In this document: positions 55,211 to 64,000 of the stretch, piece after piece
How positions within the stretch are numbered: position 1 is the first letter of the stretch
How the letters are laid out: each line of letters opens with the position of its first letter
Assembly: GCF_017922435.1 (NCBI RefSeq)
Contig: NZ_VDEZ01000003.1
Span: forward strand, 522,520-586,519
Direction of reading: 5' to 3'
Length of the DNA stretch: 64,000 bases
From: Thalassospira sp. ER-Se-21-Dark
Lineage (GTDB): Bacteria > Pseudomonadota > Alphaproteobacteria > Rhodospirillales > Thalassospiraceae
Position numbers and translations under genes: made by a program
The notes under the pieces: model-generated
The model's database searches: none
What the model saw: the letters and a program-made list of their open reading frames with translations, nothing else
What the model was told of the DNA's origin: nothing

Positions 55211-55684
55211 AAAAGGCTCCTTGCGCCGGAATGCGCGTTGGACAGGCCAAACGATCGGGACCATTCCCGCCGTCGGACACTGACTCGGATTACAGACAGA
55301 TCAAAGTTTTCGGATTAACAACGGGCAAAAGTGCCCAAGCCAATAAAATATTGGAAATTTGAGAATCAAAAAATATTTGCAGCGTCGAGCATATGAATAT
55401 TTTTGGTTAATTTACAATGTAATTATTTTTTATTTATACGTTTAAACAAAATGGTGAAATTTAATTCGGCGATCAAAGACACCGGATTTATTTATTAATT
55501 CAGATAATTGCGTTCCATTTTCTGACTCATCAGCCGTCAGCCCCAATCAATATCGGACGTATGCCGCCTATTCCTTGCCATCCCGTCGCAATGGCGATAT
55601 TCAGGTTTCAAACTGTCATTAACTTGCAATGCCGGGCCCCGCGACTTATCTCCGGCTTGCAAACAGGCGAGATGAGACGACGCC
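55211..55684. promoter_or_regulatory. AT-rich 470-base intergenic region upstream of nadA
   Basis: 55300-55510 is markedly AT-rich, with runs such as AATATTTTTGG and TTATTTTTTATTTATA. It contains a hairpin GGGCA/TGCCC (55323-55336) and a palindrome CCAATA-AAA-TATTGG (55340-55354). No gene found. It presumably holds the promoters of the divergent TTG-start gene and nadA, and may be a nucleoid-protein target. Confidence 0.5.
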
Positions 55685-56707
55685 ATGAATGAAATGATCA
55701 CCATTGCCGAGGCATCTGCCGACGCAATGTCGGAAATGCAGATTGATCCCACCCTTGATCTGGAAGCTGAGATTCAGCGCCTGAAAAAGGAAAAGAACGC
55801 GATCATTCTGGCCCATTACTATCAGGATGGGGAAATTCAGGACCTTGCCGACTTCGTTGGCGATAGTCTGGATCTGTCGCGCAAGGCGGCCGAAACCGAT
55901 GCCGATGTCATCGTGTTCTGTGGCGTGCGCTTCATGGCTGAGGTTGCCAAAATCCTCAGCCCGAACAAGACTGTTCTGTTGCCGGATTCCAAGGCCGGTT
56001 GCTCGCTCGAAGATTCGTGTCAGCCCGAACCGTTCCGCAAATTCCGCGAACAGCACCCGGATCACGTATCGATCACCTATATCAACTGCTCGGCCGAGGT
56101 GAAGGCTGCGTCTGATATTATCGTGACCTCGTCGAATGCGGCCGAGATCATTGATCAGATCCCGCTCGACAAGCCGATCCTTTGGGCGCCTGACCGCCAC
56201 CTTGGTTCCTATCTTGCCAAGAAAACCGGTCGCGACATGACGCTTTGGAACGGCTCGTGCATCGTGCATGAACAGTTTTCCGAGCGTGAACTGATCCGCC
56301 TGAAAACCCAGAACCCGGATGCCAAGATCGCAGCCCACCCGGAATGCCATGACGGTATTCTCAAACATGCCGATCACATCGGCTCGACCCGTGCGATTCT
56401 GGAATATGTGATCAACGGCCCGGATCAGAAATATCTGATCGCGACCGAACCGCACATCATCCACCAGATGGAAAAAGCAGCCCCGCACAAGGAATTCATT
56501 CCGGTGCCGGGTGCGGACGGGTCATGTGCGTGCAACAACTGCCCGTTCATGGAACTCAATACGCTTGAAAAGCTTTATCTGTGCCTGGTCAATAACGGCC
56601 CGCAGATCGTCATGCCCGAGGACCTGCGCGTCGCAGCGGTCAAGCCGCTTGAACGCATGCTGGAAATGTCAAAGAACATTCCGGTCAAAAAGGACGACGC
56701 GGCGTAA
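55685..56707 (+). CDS. nadA: Quinolinate synthase
   Basis: 340 residues. It condenses iminoaspartate with dihydroxyacetone phosphate and needs a [4Fe-4S] cluster. Visible elements are [20 protein letters not shown], Cys79 in [10 protein letters not shown], and the C-terminal CACNNCPF with Cys281, Cys283 and Cys286. First gene of a nadA-nadC group; nadB is not here. Confidence 0.96.
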   Translation: MNEMITIAEASADAMSEMQIDPTLDLEAEIQRLKKEKNAIILAHYYQDGEIQDLADFVGDSLDLSRKAAETDADVIVFCGVRFMAEVAKILSPNKTVLLPDSKAGCSLEDSCQPEPFRKFREQHPDHVSITYINCSAEVKAASDIIVTSSNAAEIIDQIPLDKPILWAPDRHLGSYLAKKTGRDMTLWNGSCIVHEQFSERELIRLKTQNPDAKIAAHPECHDGILKHADHIGSTRAILEYVINGPDQKYLIATEPHIIHQMEKAAPHKEFIPVPGADGSCACNNCPFMELNTLEKLYLCLVNNGPQIVMPEDLRVAAVKPLERMLEMSKNIPVKKDDAA

Positions 56708-56721
56708 GCCAGCCAAACTCA

Positions 56722-56746
56722 CAGCCCCGCAAATTTTGCGGGGCTG
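56722..56746 (+). terminator. Strong intercistronic hairpin between nadA and nadC
   Basis: CAGCCCCGCA (56722-56731) pairs perfectly with TGCGGGGCTG (56737-56746) around a short AT loop and is followed by TTTG only. It may partially terminate or stabilise the nadA mRNA ahead of nadC. Confidence 0.55.
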
Positions 56747-56785
56747 TTTGCCATTCCCCATCAGAATTCAAAGCAGCCCGCCATC

Positions 56786-57625
56786 ATGACCGTCCTGACC
56801 CAAGCCGAAATCGCGGAATTCATTGATCGTTCCTTTGCCGAGGATATCGGCACCGGTGACATCACATCGAACAATGTCATCCCCGCCGATGCGCGCCTGC
56901 GCGTCGCGCTTGAAACGCGCGAGGATATCGTTGTGGCCGGGCTTGATATCGCCCTTGACTGTTTCCGCAAGCTGGTCCCGGATGCGAAGATCGAAAAGCA
57001 CTGCGAGGACGGGGATGCGATCAAGGCCAAAGACGTTCTGGCCGTGGTCGAAGGCAATGCGCGCGGCATCCTGACGGCTGAACGTACAGCCCTTAATACG
57101 CTTCAACATCTGTCTGGCATTGCCACTACCACGCGCACCTATGTCGCGGCGATGGGCGAAACAACTGCCAAACTGCTTGATACCCGCAAGACACTGCCGG
57201 GTTGGCGCAAACTGGAAAAATACGCAACCCGCATGGGCGGTGCGCAAAACCACCGCATGGGTCTTTATGACGGGGTAATGATCAAGGACAACCATATTGG
57301 CGTTGTCGGATCGATCACCAAATGCGTCGCGGCCGCGCGTGCGGCCAACCTGCCCAAGATCGAAGTCGAATGCGACACGCTTGATCAGGTCAAGGAAGCC
57401 ACCGAAGCCGGGGCGGACATCATTCTGCTTGATAATATGGCCCCGGATATGTTGCGCGAAGCGGTTGCCATTGTGGCTGGTCGCTGCAAGACTGAGGCAT
57501 CAGGGGGTGTAAATCTTCAGACCATCGGTGCGATTGCCGCAACCGGGGTCGATTATGTTTCCGTCGGGCGGATTACCCAATCCGCACCGGCCGTTGATAT
57601 CGGACTTGATGTCGCAATCCTGTGA
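56786..57625 (+). CDS. nadC: Nicotinate-nucleotide pyrophosphorylase (quinolinate phosphoribosyltransferase)
   Basis: 279 residues. It has AERTALNTLQHLSGIATTTR, DTRKTLPGWRKLEKYA, KDNHIGVVGSI and the C-terminal EASGGVNLQTIGAIAATGVD. It converts quinolinate and PRPP to nicotinate mononucleotide. 78 bases after nadA; the Nudix gene follows after 6 bases. Confidence 0.96.
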   Translation: MTVLTQAEIAEFIDRSFAEDIGTGDITSNNVIPADARLRVALETREDIVVAGLDIALDCFRKLVPDAKIEKHCEDGDAIKAKDVLAVVEGNARGILTAERTALNTLQHLSGIATTTRTYVAAMGETTAKLLDTRKTLPGWRKLEKYATRMGGAQNHRMGLYDGVMIKDNHIGVVGSITKCVAAARAANLPKIEVECDTLDQVKEATEAGADIILLDNMAPDMLREAVAIVAGRCKTEASGGVNLQTIGAIAATGVDYVSVGRITQSAPAVDIGLDVAIL

Positions 57626-57631
57626 GGCCAC

Positions 57632-58057
57632 ATGCGCGCAAGCAGTCATAGCACCACAGACCCAGCCTTGATCAAGGTGATCGAAACCGCCAACTGGATC
57701 TTGCGCGACGGCGAAAACATCCTGTCGGTCCGCAGCCACGGTCGCGACCGGTTCTATTTGCCCGGCGGCAAGATTGATGCCGGCGAAACCGCGCGCGAGG
57801 CCATCAAACGCGAAATCAAGGAAGAACTCGGCGTCGACCTGATCCCCGGTACGCTCCGCCAATTGGGCACGTTTGCCGGACAGGGCCACAACCTGCCCGA
57901 AGGGTCGATTGTGCGTATGACCTGTTTCACCGGCTATTATTGCGGAACCCTTGCACCTGAACGCGAGATCGCCGAACTCAGGTGGCTATCGCCGCGAGAA
58001 CGCCACCTGATGGCCCCGATGGGGCAAAAGATCACCGCTGCCCTTTTCGATATTTGA
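57632..58057 (+). CDS. Nudix hydrolase
   Basis: 141 residues. The Nudix box is complete: GGKIDAGETAREAIKREIKE continuing into ELGV (residues ~48-71), with the REIKEEL metal-binding glutamates. The substrate is unknown; tight linkage to nadC allows a link to NAD or nucleotide housecleaning, which is inference. Confidence 0.92.
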   Translation: MRASSHSTTDPALIKVIETANWILRDGENILSVRSHGRDRFYLPGGKIDAGETAREAIKREIKEELGVDLIPGTLRQLGTFAGQGHNLPEGSIVRMTCFTGYYCGTLAPEREIAELRWLSPRERHLMAPMGQKITAALFDI

Positions 58058-58186
58058 TCATCCGATCAACGCTATGCGGCCAATCGGCAGCGCCATTCGG
58101 CTGCAACCTTCGCGACAAATGTTCTTGTTATGTTCTATTCTTTTGTGGTAAGCATAATTTGCAACTTTGCACGAAGGGATCAGAAC

Positions 58187-59020
58187 ATGACGCAGGACAA
58201 AGGGGCATTGTTTCGGGCGCTTCACGAAGAACCTGGTGCATTCATCATTCCCAATCCATGGGATATCGGGACAGCCAGAATTCTTGCCGCACTCGGCTTT
58301 CGCGCCTTGGCAACAACAAGTGCGGGCATGGCCTTTTCCCTTGGCGTTGCAGAGGGCAAGACATCACCCGAAAATACGTTCAAGCATTGCCAGGCACTGG
58401 TTTCGGCCACACCACTTCCCGTCACGGCCGATCTTGAAAAAGGGATGGGCGATAGTCCGGAAAGCTCGGCTGAAACGATTTCGGTCGCAGCGTCAATTGG
58501 CCTGGCGGGCTGTTCGCTTGAAGATCACACGGGGGATCGGGCAAACCCGATCTATGATTTTTCGCTTGCTGTTGAACGCATTCAGGCTGCTATCGAAGCC
58601 CGATCAGCCTTGCCGCATGATTTTGTCCTGACCGCGCGGTGCGAGAACTTCCTGTGGGGACGCCCAGACCTTGACGACACGATCAAGCGCCTTCAGGCCT
58701 TTGAAAAGGCGGGGGCGGATGTTCTTTATGCGCCGGGCTTGTATGATCTTGAGACGATCCGCACGGTTTGTTCATCGCTGAGCAAACCGGTGAATGTGGT
58801 TATGGGCATGCCCGGAAACACCTTCAGCCTGACTGAACTGGCGGACGCGGGCGCAAAAAGGATCAGCGTCGGATCAGCACTTGCCCGCCTTGCCTATGGC
58901 GCCTTTGTCAAAGCATCGCGCGAAATGATCGATACCGGCACATTCGGATTTTCCGACCAGGCCATGGGCTTTGCCGAGCTTGAAGAATTTTTCACCGGAC
59001 AAACCCACAAAGCCCAATAG
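58187..59020 (+). CDS. Isocitrate lyase / PEP mutase superfamily protein
   Basis: 277 residues from the ATG at 58187 (GAAGGGA ribosome site). It has the TIM-barrel starts IIPNPWDIGTARILAALGF, PVTADLEKGMGD (metal-site Asp/Glu), and GCSLEDHTG. The cysteine loop of isocitrate lyase (KKCGH) is replaced, so it is probably a lyase or decarboxylase of the oxaloacetate/PEP-mutase side. Convergent with the mechanosensitive channel gene. Confidence 0.87.
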   Translation: MTQDKGALFRALHEEPGAFIIPNPWDIGTARILAALGFRALATTSAGMAFSLGVAEGKTSPENTFKHCQALVSATPLPVTADLEKGMGDSPESSAETISVAASIGLAGCSLEDHTGDRANPIYDFSLAVERIQAAIEARSALPHDFVLTARCENFLWGRPDLDDTIKRLQAFEKAGADVLYAPGLYDLETIRTVCSSLSKPVNVVMGMPGNTFSLTELADAGAKRISVGSALARLAYGAFVKASREMIDTGTFGFSDQAMGFAELEEFFTGQTHKAQ

Positions 59021-59044
59021 CAACACGCAGATTGAACACACGCC

Positions 59045-61663
59045 CTAGCGCGGTGCATCCCCGTCAGGACTGCCGCCCGCATCGGGAATTTCACGGCCAG
59101 GCGCATCGCGATCGCGTGAAACATCCTTGGCCGCAGATGGTGGTGCGGCCTTTTGGTCCGCCCCGCTATCATCGGTGCCTGAGGATGTATCTTCTGCTTT
59201 GTCTTCTGGCGTTTTGGGTTCCTCAGGCTCGGCCTTCTCGACCTTTTTCGGAGCCCCCTTGCCTGCGTCGCGGATCGCATCAGTCAGCTTATCGATATCG
59301 CGCAGGTTCAGATCACGCTGCGGGAACGGAATTTCGATGCCTTCATCACGGAAGCGCTGGACAAGTTCAAAGCGGATCGAGCTTGCCACCGCAATCACAT
59401 CGCCAATATCGCGCAGGAAATAGCGCAGTTCGAAATCAAGCGAGCTGGCCCCGAAATCCATGAACACCACCTGCGGTGCCGGATAGGTCAAAATCTCGCG
59501 GCGCTTGTCGGCCATTTCAAACAGGATCTCGCGAACCTTGTCGACATCCGATCCGTAAGACACACCAATCTTGATGATGCCGCGGCCTGAACGTTCCTTG
59601 AGCGTCCAGTTCAGAACCCGGTTGGAAATCAGTTCGGAGTTCGGGATGACAACCGAAGACCGATCAAAGGTTTCGATCTCGGTCGCCCGCACCCGGATAT
59701 CCTTTACAAAGCCCTGATCGGCGCCAACGACAATCCAGTCCCCAACCTTGATCGGGCGTTCAACCAACAGGATCAGACCCGACACAAAGTTGTTCACAAT
59801 GCTTTGCATGCCAAAACCAATACCAACCGAAATGGCACCGGCGATGATGGCAAGGTTGGACAAATCCAACCCGGCGGCCGAAACCGCTAGCAAGATGGCA
59901 AGGCAGATCCCGGCATAGCCAAAGATCGCCGAAACCGAATGTTGCAGCCCCTGATCCAGCTTGGTGTTGGGCAGTACCCGCGTGCTGAGCATGCGCTGGA
60001 AGAAGCGCATCACCGCCAAGACGATGACGAACATCAAGGCAGCCAGCATGATGGAGCGCAGCGAGAAATGAATGCCGCCAACCTGAATGCCAACAAAGGC
60101 CTGCTGGACTGCCAAAATAAGATCAGCCCAGGCAATGTCAGTAAAGATCATCACCGCGACCGGCACGGCGATGGAAAACATCACCACATCGATCAGAACC
60201 CGCAGCCAGAAATAAAGCGTGCCATGCACCGCATCGCTGACATTGCTGTCTTCGCTGCTTTCCGGGCGCACCAAGTAAGTATGCATCAAAGCCCGGCAAT
60301 ATCCGCGCAGCAGCCAGTAACAGGTCAAAAACGCCAGCGCCATCATCAGGTTTTCAAGGATGAAGCGTGCCAGCGCGACATAGCCCAGCAACATAAGCAC
60401 CGGCATCATGATCGCGATGACTTTCAGGCCACGGCGCGACCGGCGTTCGATCTTTGACCAGATTTCGTGACGGTCGCGTTCGTCATGTTGCCAGAACACA
60501 CCAAGCGAAGAGACAAACAGCAATACCGAAATGACCAGAACGTTCGAGATGCTTTGCACCAGCGCAATATCAAGCGACGTTCCAAGCGTCGTTGCCCCCT
60601 GCAAAAGCACCATATCAAAGGCAAAAATCACCGCCACAGCAAGCGAACAGAACCCGACAACCCGTGCGCCTTGCGGCGTAGTGCCCGACCGGCGCAATGC
60701 CGGGGCGAAGGGTGAATGCACACTGCGCACAGCAGCACCAACAAACAACAAAAACAGAGCAGCGGCAAAGCATTGCAGAACAAAGTCGCCCATAGCACCG
60801 CTGAGCAACGCTTCGCGCGAATCAAGGATGCCATAGGCAATCACAAGGGCGATGCCCGGTACCAGAGCGGTAAACAAAAAACGGGTTCCCGATATCAGCG
60901 ACACCCTGTCTTCGTCGGGCACAGTGTTCCAGCGTGCCGGGATATAGCGCAGCACAATCAACTCGCCGCCGATCAGGGCGGCAATGACAATAAAGGTCAA
61001 AAGAACCAGTCCGGGCGCGACTTCAGAAAGCTGATCGGCAACCTGACCTTCAAGTTCAAGATTGGAATAACGCGCCTGAACCATGCTGGGCAGCTTGACG
61101 ATTTCGCCCCAGGCTTCAAACCAGACAACAGGATCAAGCGGCACATCTACCCGGCCCAGAACGCGTCGGGTAAAGCGTTCACGCGCCAAGCCAGCAAGCT
61201 GGTCAGACAATTCGCCGGCGCGGAAATTCGTCAGTTCAAGCTGTTTGATAACCCCGCTAACGCGTGCGATGTCCTGATCAATACGGTCGCGTTCGCGCGC
61301 GACCTGGGGAACTTCTTCTTCTCCCTCTGCAGGCGGTTCGCCAAGCTTGCCAAGGGCTGCCTCAAAGCGCTGCAGGCGATCATTGGCCCGCCCGCGCAGA
61401 TCATTGATGGCAAGCTGGATGGTCTCGATACGTTCACGGCCATCGGCGATTACGCGCCCGGTAATGTCGTCGCCGGAAATCGATTTCTCAATATCATCAA
61501 GCGAGGATTCCCATGCTGCGATCTGGTTCTGGGCATTTTCCAACTCGATTTTCTGAACAGCGTCCGGGCGCTGGCCGTTGGTCTGTGCCGCCAAACCGAA
61601 AGAAACCGTCATTGCAAACAAACAGATTGCAAGACTTGCGATTACCTGACGAACTGATGTCAT
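59045..61663 (-). CDS. Large MscS-family mechanosensitive channel (DUF3772 type)
   Basis: 872 residues. A cleavable signal peptide (to ~residue 27) is followed by a long coiled periplasmic domain (to ~200) typical of DUF3772 members and about ten membrane segments. The MscS core is near residues 590-760, including the pore-lining helix (LSNLAIIAGAISVGIGFGMQ) and VSGLILLVERPIKVGDWIVV. The C-terminal ~95 residues are a charged Lys/Glu/Pro/Asp-rich tail, probably disordered. It acts as an osmotic safety valve in the inner membrane. Confidence 0.93.
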   Translation of the reverse strand: MTSVRQVIASLAICLFAMTVSFGLAAQTNGQRPDAVQKIELENAQNQIAAWESSLDDIEKSISGDDITGRVIADGRERIETIQLAINDLRGRANDRLQRFEAALGKLGEPPAEGEEEVPQVARERDRIDQDIARVSGVIKQLELTNFRAGELSDQLAGLARERFTRRVLGRVDVPLDPVVWFEAWGEIVKLPSMVQARYSNLELEGQVADQLSEVAPGLVLLTFIVIAALIGGELIVLRYIPARWNTVPDEDRVSLISGTRFLFTALVPGIALVIAYGILDSREALLSGAMGDFVLQCFAAALFLLFVGAAVRSVHSPFAPALRRSGTTPQGARVVGFCSLAVAVIFAFDMVLLQGATTLGTSLDIALVQSISNVLVISVLLFVSSLGVFWQHDERDRHEIWSKIERRSRRGLKVIAIMMPVLMLLGYVALARFILENLMMALAFLTCYWLLRGYCRALMHTYLVRPESSEDSNVSDAVHGTLYFWLRVLIDVVMFSIAVPVAVMIFTDIAWADLILAVQQAFVGIQVGGIHFSLRSIMLAALMFVIVLAVMRFFQRMLSTRVLPNTKLDQGLQHSVSAIFGYAGICLAILLAVSAAGLDLSNLAIIAGAISVGIGFGMQSIVNNFVSGLILLVERPIKVGDWIVVGADQGFVKDIRVRATEIETFDRSSVVIPNSELISNRVLNWTLKERSGRGIIKIGVSYGSDVDKVREILFEMADKRREILTYPAPQVVFMDFGASSLDFELRYFLRDIGDVIAVASSIRFELVQRFRDEGIEIPFPQRDLNLRDIDKLTDAIRDAGKGAPKKVEKAEPEEPKTPEDKAEDTSSGTDDSGADQKAAPPSAAKDVSRDRDAPGREIPDAGGSPDGDAPR

Positions 61664-61882
61664 GCCTGATGATCCATATTGATGCCCGAAGCGCTGCCCG
61701 GCTTCCGTTTCTTGAGTGTTTTTCGCGTTTTGTAAACAGGTTGGCCTGATACTTGGTCACAGAACCGAACCCTACACTGAGAACTGTAACGAATCATCTA
61801 ACGTTTCGTTCCGTTGTCATTGTGACGTGATGATGACCCTGTCCCTGACCTGCATGAACGCAGTCAGCCAAGGAGCCCTGCG

Positions 61883-62872
61883 ATGAGCAAAACCGCGCTG
61901 ATCAATGCCTTTGAAATTACCCCGGATGGCACCGCACAACCGGTTGGATGGGACGCCCTGCAATCGGGCCTGCCGCCGATTGCCGAGGGAAATTATCTTT
62001 GGGTACATCTGGACTGGATGGGCGACGGGGTGCGCGACTGGCTGATCACGGTTGCCGGGATTGACGCGACCATCACCGACACGCTGTCGACCCGCGGCAC
62101 GCGTCCGGCGGTGTTTTTCTATGATCCGGGCTATTCGCTTAATCTGCGCGGGGTGAACCTGAACGCGGAAAATGATCCGGCCGATATGATTTCGGTGCGT
62201 TTCTGGGTCACAAACAATATGGTGATCACGCTGCGTAACCAGCCGCTCAAGGCGTTTGATGACATGCGGGCCGCCATTGCGGAACACAAAGCCCCCAACA
62301 GCGTTGATGATTTCGTTCTGACTGTGGCCGAACGGCTTGCCTTTCGGGTCGAAAATGTCGTGCGCGGCATGGAAGAAGATGTCGAGGCGATCGAGGACGA
62401 TCAGGAAACCGTGGCCGAGGGCAAAACCCTTGCCCTGCGCAAACGCGGATCGGACATTCGCCATCGGCTTTCACGCCTGCGCCGGCATCTGGGACCGCAA
62501 CGCGATGCACTGGCGCATTATGTCGAACAGAAACCGGTCTGGTCTGACAAACGGTTCAAACGCCGCGCCCGCGCACTGACCGATAAAACCGTCCGCCTGG
62601 TCGAGGAATTTGATTCCCTGCGCGAACGCATTCAGATCGTGAATGAAAACCTGATGGCGCTCGAAAGCGAACAGATGAACCGCACGATGTACTGGCTTAC
62701 CGTGATTGCCGGTCTGTTCCTGCCGATCAGTTTCGTCACCGGCCTTCTGGGCATCAATGTCGGCGGCGTTCCGGCAACCGACAGCCCGTATGGGTTCCTT
62801 GGGGTGTCGATCATTCTGGCAGTGATTACCGCGCTTGAAATCTGGCTGTTTAAAAAGATGCGCTTGATCTGA
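61883..62872 (+). CDS. zntB: CorA-family zinc transporter ZntB
   Basis: 329 residues. It has the long cytoplasmic N-domain of CorA proteins with two C-terminal helices. The loop motif is GLLGINVGGVP, with GIN as in ZntB rather than the GMN of CorA magnesium channels. The coupling helix NENLMALESEQMNRTMYWLT precedes TM1. ZntB moves Zn(II) with a proton gradient. AAGGAG ribosome site. Confidence 0.92.
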   Translation: MSKTALINAFEITPDGTAQPVGWDALQSGLPPIAEGNYLWVHLDWMGDGVRDWLITVAGIDATITDTLSTRGTRPAVFFYDPGYSLNLRGVNLNAENDPADMISVRFWVTNNMVITLRNQPLKAFDDMRAAIAEHKAPNSVDDFVLTVAERLAFRVENVVRGMEEDVEAIEDDQETVAEGKTLALRKRGSDIRHRLSRLRRHLGPQRDALAHYVEQKPVWSDKRFKRRARALTDKTVRLVEEFDSLRERIQIVNENLMALESEQMNRTMYWLTVIAGLFLPISFVTGLLGINVGGVPATDSPYGFLGVSIILAVITALEIWLFKKMRLI

Positions 62873-62969
62873 TGGCAGCAATGCAAACCGTCTTGTTGCA
62901 ATGCGATGCAACTTGGAGCTATGACAATCTCACAGTCCTAATTCCTTTCACTGCATTCGAGATTTGTTG

Positions 62970-64000
62970 ATGACCGACGGCCCGCTTTCACGTTATCGCG
63001 CGAAAATCACCGCTGGTGAGCTGTCCCACGATCCGATGCAGGAACTCTGTGCGGAAAAACTCCAAAGCCTGAAAAACGCGCTGATCAACTATGAGCCGTC
63101 GACCGGTACAGGCGGCTGGCGCGAACGGTTTGGCCTGACCCGTCGGCGCGATGAACCGACCCCGCCATCAGGACTTTACATTTACGGCGAGGTTGGTCGT
63201 GGCAAATCCATGTTGATGGATCTGTTCTATGAAACCATCGACATTGAAAAAAAGCGTCGCGTCCATTTCCATGACTTCATGCAGGATGTGCATGAACGCA
63301 TGCACCGTTATCGCCAGACCAAGAAAAAGGACGATGCCGATCCGATCCCGCCGATTGCCAAGGACCTTGCAAACGACGCCTGGCTGCTGTGCTTTGACGA
63401 GATGCAGGTAACCGACATCACCGATGCCATGATCCTCGGCCGCCTGTTTGAACAGTTGTTTGATCATGGGGTCGTGATTGTCACCACATCGAACCGCGTG
63501 CCGGATGACCTGTATAAGGATGGTCTGCAACGCCAGAACTTCCTGCCCTTCATCGACATGATCAAGCAGAAGCTTGATGTGCTGGAACTGGCGAGCCCGA
63601 CCGATTACCGCATGCGCAATCTGACGGCCGCCGAGGTATTCCTGTATCCGATATCCCGCGAACAGGCATCCAAGCGGATTGACGAGATGTTTGCCACCCT
63701 GACCGAAGGCGCCCGCGTCGCACCCGACAGCCTGACCGTCAAGGGACGCAAGATCGAAATCAGTGCGGCTGGTGCCGGCGTTGCCAAGTTCAGCTTTGAA
63801 GAGCTTTGCACCCGTCCGTTGGGACCGGGGGATTACATCGCCCTTGCGACGCACTTCCACACCATCGTCATCGACTTTATCCCGAAACTGCCGGACTCGC
63901 GCCGCGATTGGGCCAAACGGTTCGGTACCCTTGTTGATGCCATGTACGAACACAAAACCAAGCTGATCTGTGCGATTGAGTGTGATCCGACCGAGATCTA
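62970..64000 (+). CDS. zapE: Cell division protein ZapE (AFG1-like ATPase), truncated by window edge
   Basis: The frame is open from the ATG at 62970 to the end of the window (343 codons), so the last part is missing. It has Walker A GEVGRGKS at residues 73-80, then HFHDFMQDVHERMH, Walker B LLCFDEMQVTDITDA, and VIVTTSNRVPDDLY (sensor region). ZapE is a P-loop ATPase that destabilises FtsZ filaments at division under stress. No strong ribosome site precedes the ATG. Confidence 0.93.
   Translation, partial: MTDGPLSRYRAKITAGELSHDPMQELCAEKLQSLKNALINYEPSTGTGGWRERFGLTRRRDEPTPPSGLYIYGEVGRGKSMLMDLFYETIDIEKKRRVHFHDFMQDVHERMHRYRQTKKKDDADPIPPIAKDLANDAWLLCFDEMQVTDITDAMILGRLFEQLFDHGVVIVTTSNRVPDDLYKDGLQRQNFLPFIDMIKQKLDVLELASPTDYRMRNLTAAEVFLYPISREQASKRIDEMFATLTEGARVAPDSLTVKGRKIEISAAGAGVAKFSFEELCTRPLGPGDYIALATHFHTIVIDFIPKLPDSRRDWAKRFGTLVDAMYEHKTKLICAIECDPTEI

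Overview
The window reads as chromosomal DNA of an alphaproteobacterium. The mix of genes (unlinked F1 operon atpHAGDC, priA/xerC/DUF484 synteny, ccmF-ccmI, PuuA-like synthetase, arsJ) resembles marine Rhodospirillales such as Thalassospira. That genus is an inference from gene content; nothing in the window proves it. Coding density is high, GC is moderately high, and I see no tRNA, rRNA, CRISPR array, insertion sequence or prophage.

Layout. 0-1.5 kb: end of a sugar/polyol ABC ATPase and an SDR dehydrogenase. 1.5-9.7 kb: AlkX/YcaQ-like glycosylase, SLC13 permease, an AT-richer orphan gene, yggT-DUF167-folD, tag, a LacI regulator and an AlkB-type dioxygenase. 9.7-15.6 kb: a complete tripartite RND efflux operon. 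15.9-22.9 kb: chemoreceptor, AraC regulator, a ureohydrolase divergent from a LysR gene, and azlCD. 22.9-24.5 kb: prfC. 24.6-30.4 kb: an arsenic-resistance island (ArsP-like permease-arsR1 divergent from arsR2-arsC-acr3-gapdh-arsJ). It carries two arsenate routes: reduction plus arsenite efflux, and 1-arseno-3-phosphoglycerate formation plus ArsJ efflux. 30.4-36.1 kb: phoH with a structured leader, a CDF metal exporter and ccmF-ccmI. 36.4-39.5 kb: a CheY-like receiver and a large FtsX/MacB-type permease without its ATPase. 39.6-44.5 kb: atpHAGDC. 45-51.3 kb: MazG-like pyrophosphohydrolase, lone solute-binding protein, priA, transaldolase, DUF484 and xerC. 51.4-64 kb: YrhK protein, GST, methyltransferase, glutamine-synthetase-family enzyme, two small hypotheticals, nadA-nadC-Nudix, a PEP-mutase-family lyase, a large MscS channel, zntB and the start of zapE.

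Most genes are recognisable housekeeping or stress functions. The least explained signals are non-coding. (1) A ~270-nt element at 49310-49579, between the transaldolase and DUF484 genes, folds into a long outer stem enclosing two further long stems and is followed by two terminator-like hairpins; it could be a structured RNA or a MITE. (2) The phoH leader (about 30500-30733) has a strong SD, a possible 57-codon leader ORF, mutually exclusive stems and a strong intrinsic terminator inside that ORF. (3) The two divergent arsR genes appear leaderless, each with its own near-perfect palindromic operator on the promoter or start codon. Several other palindromes mark probable operators (15633, 18168, 20528).
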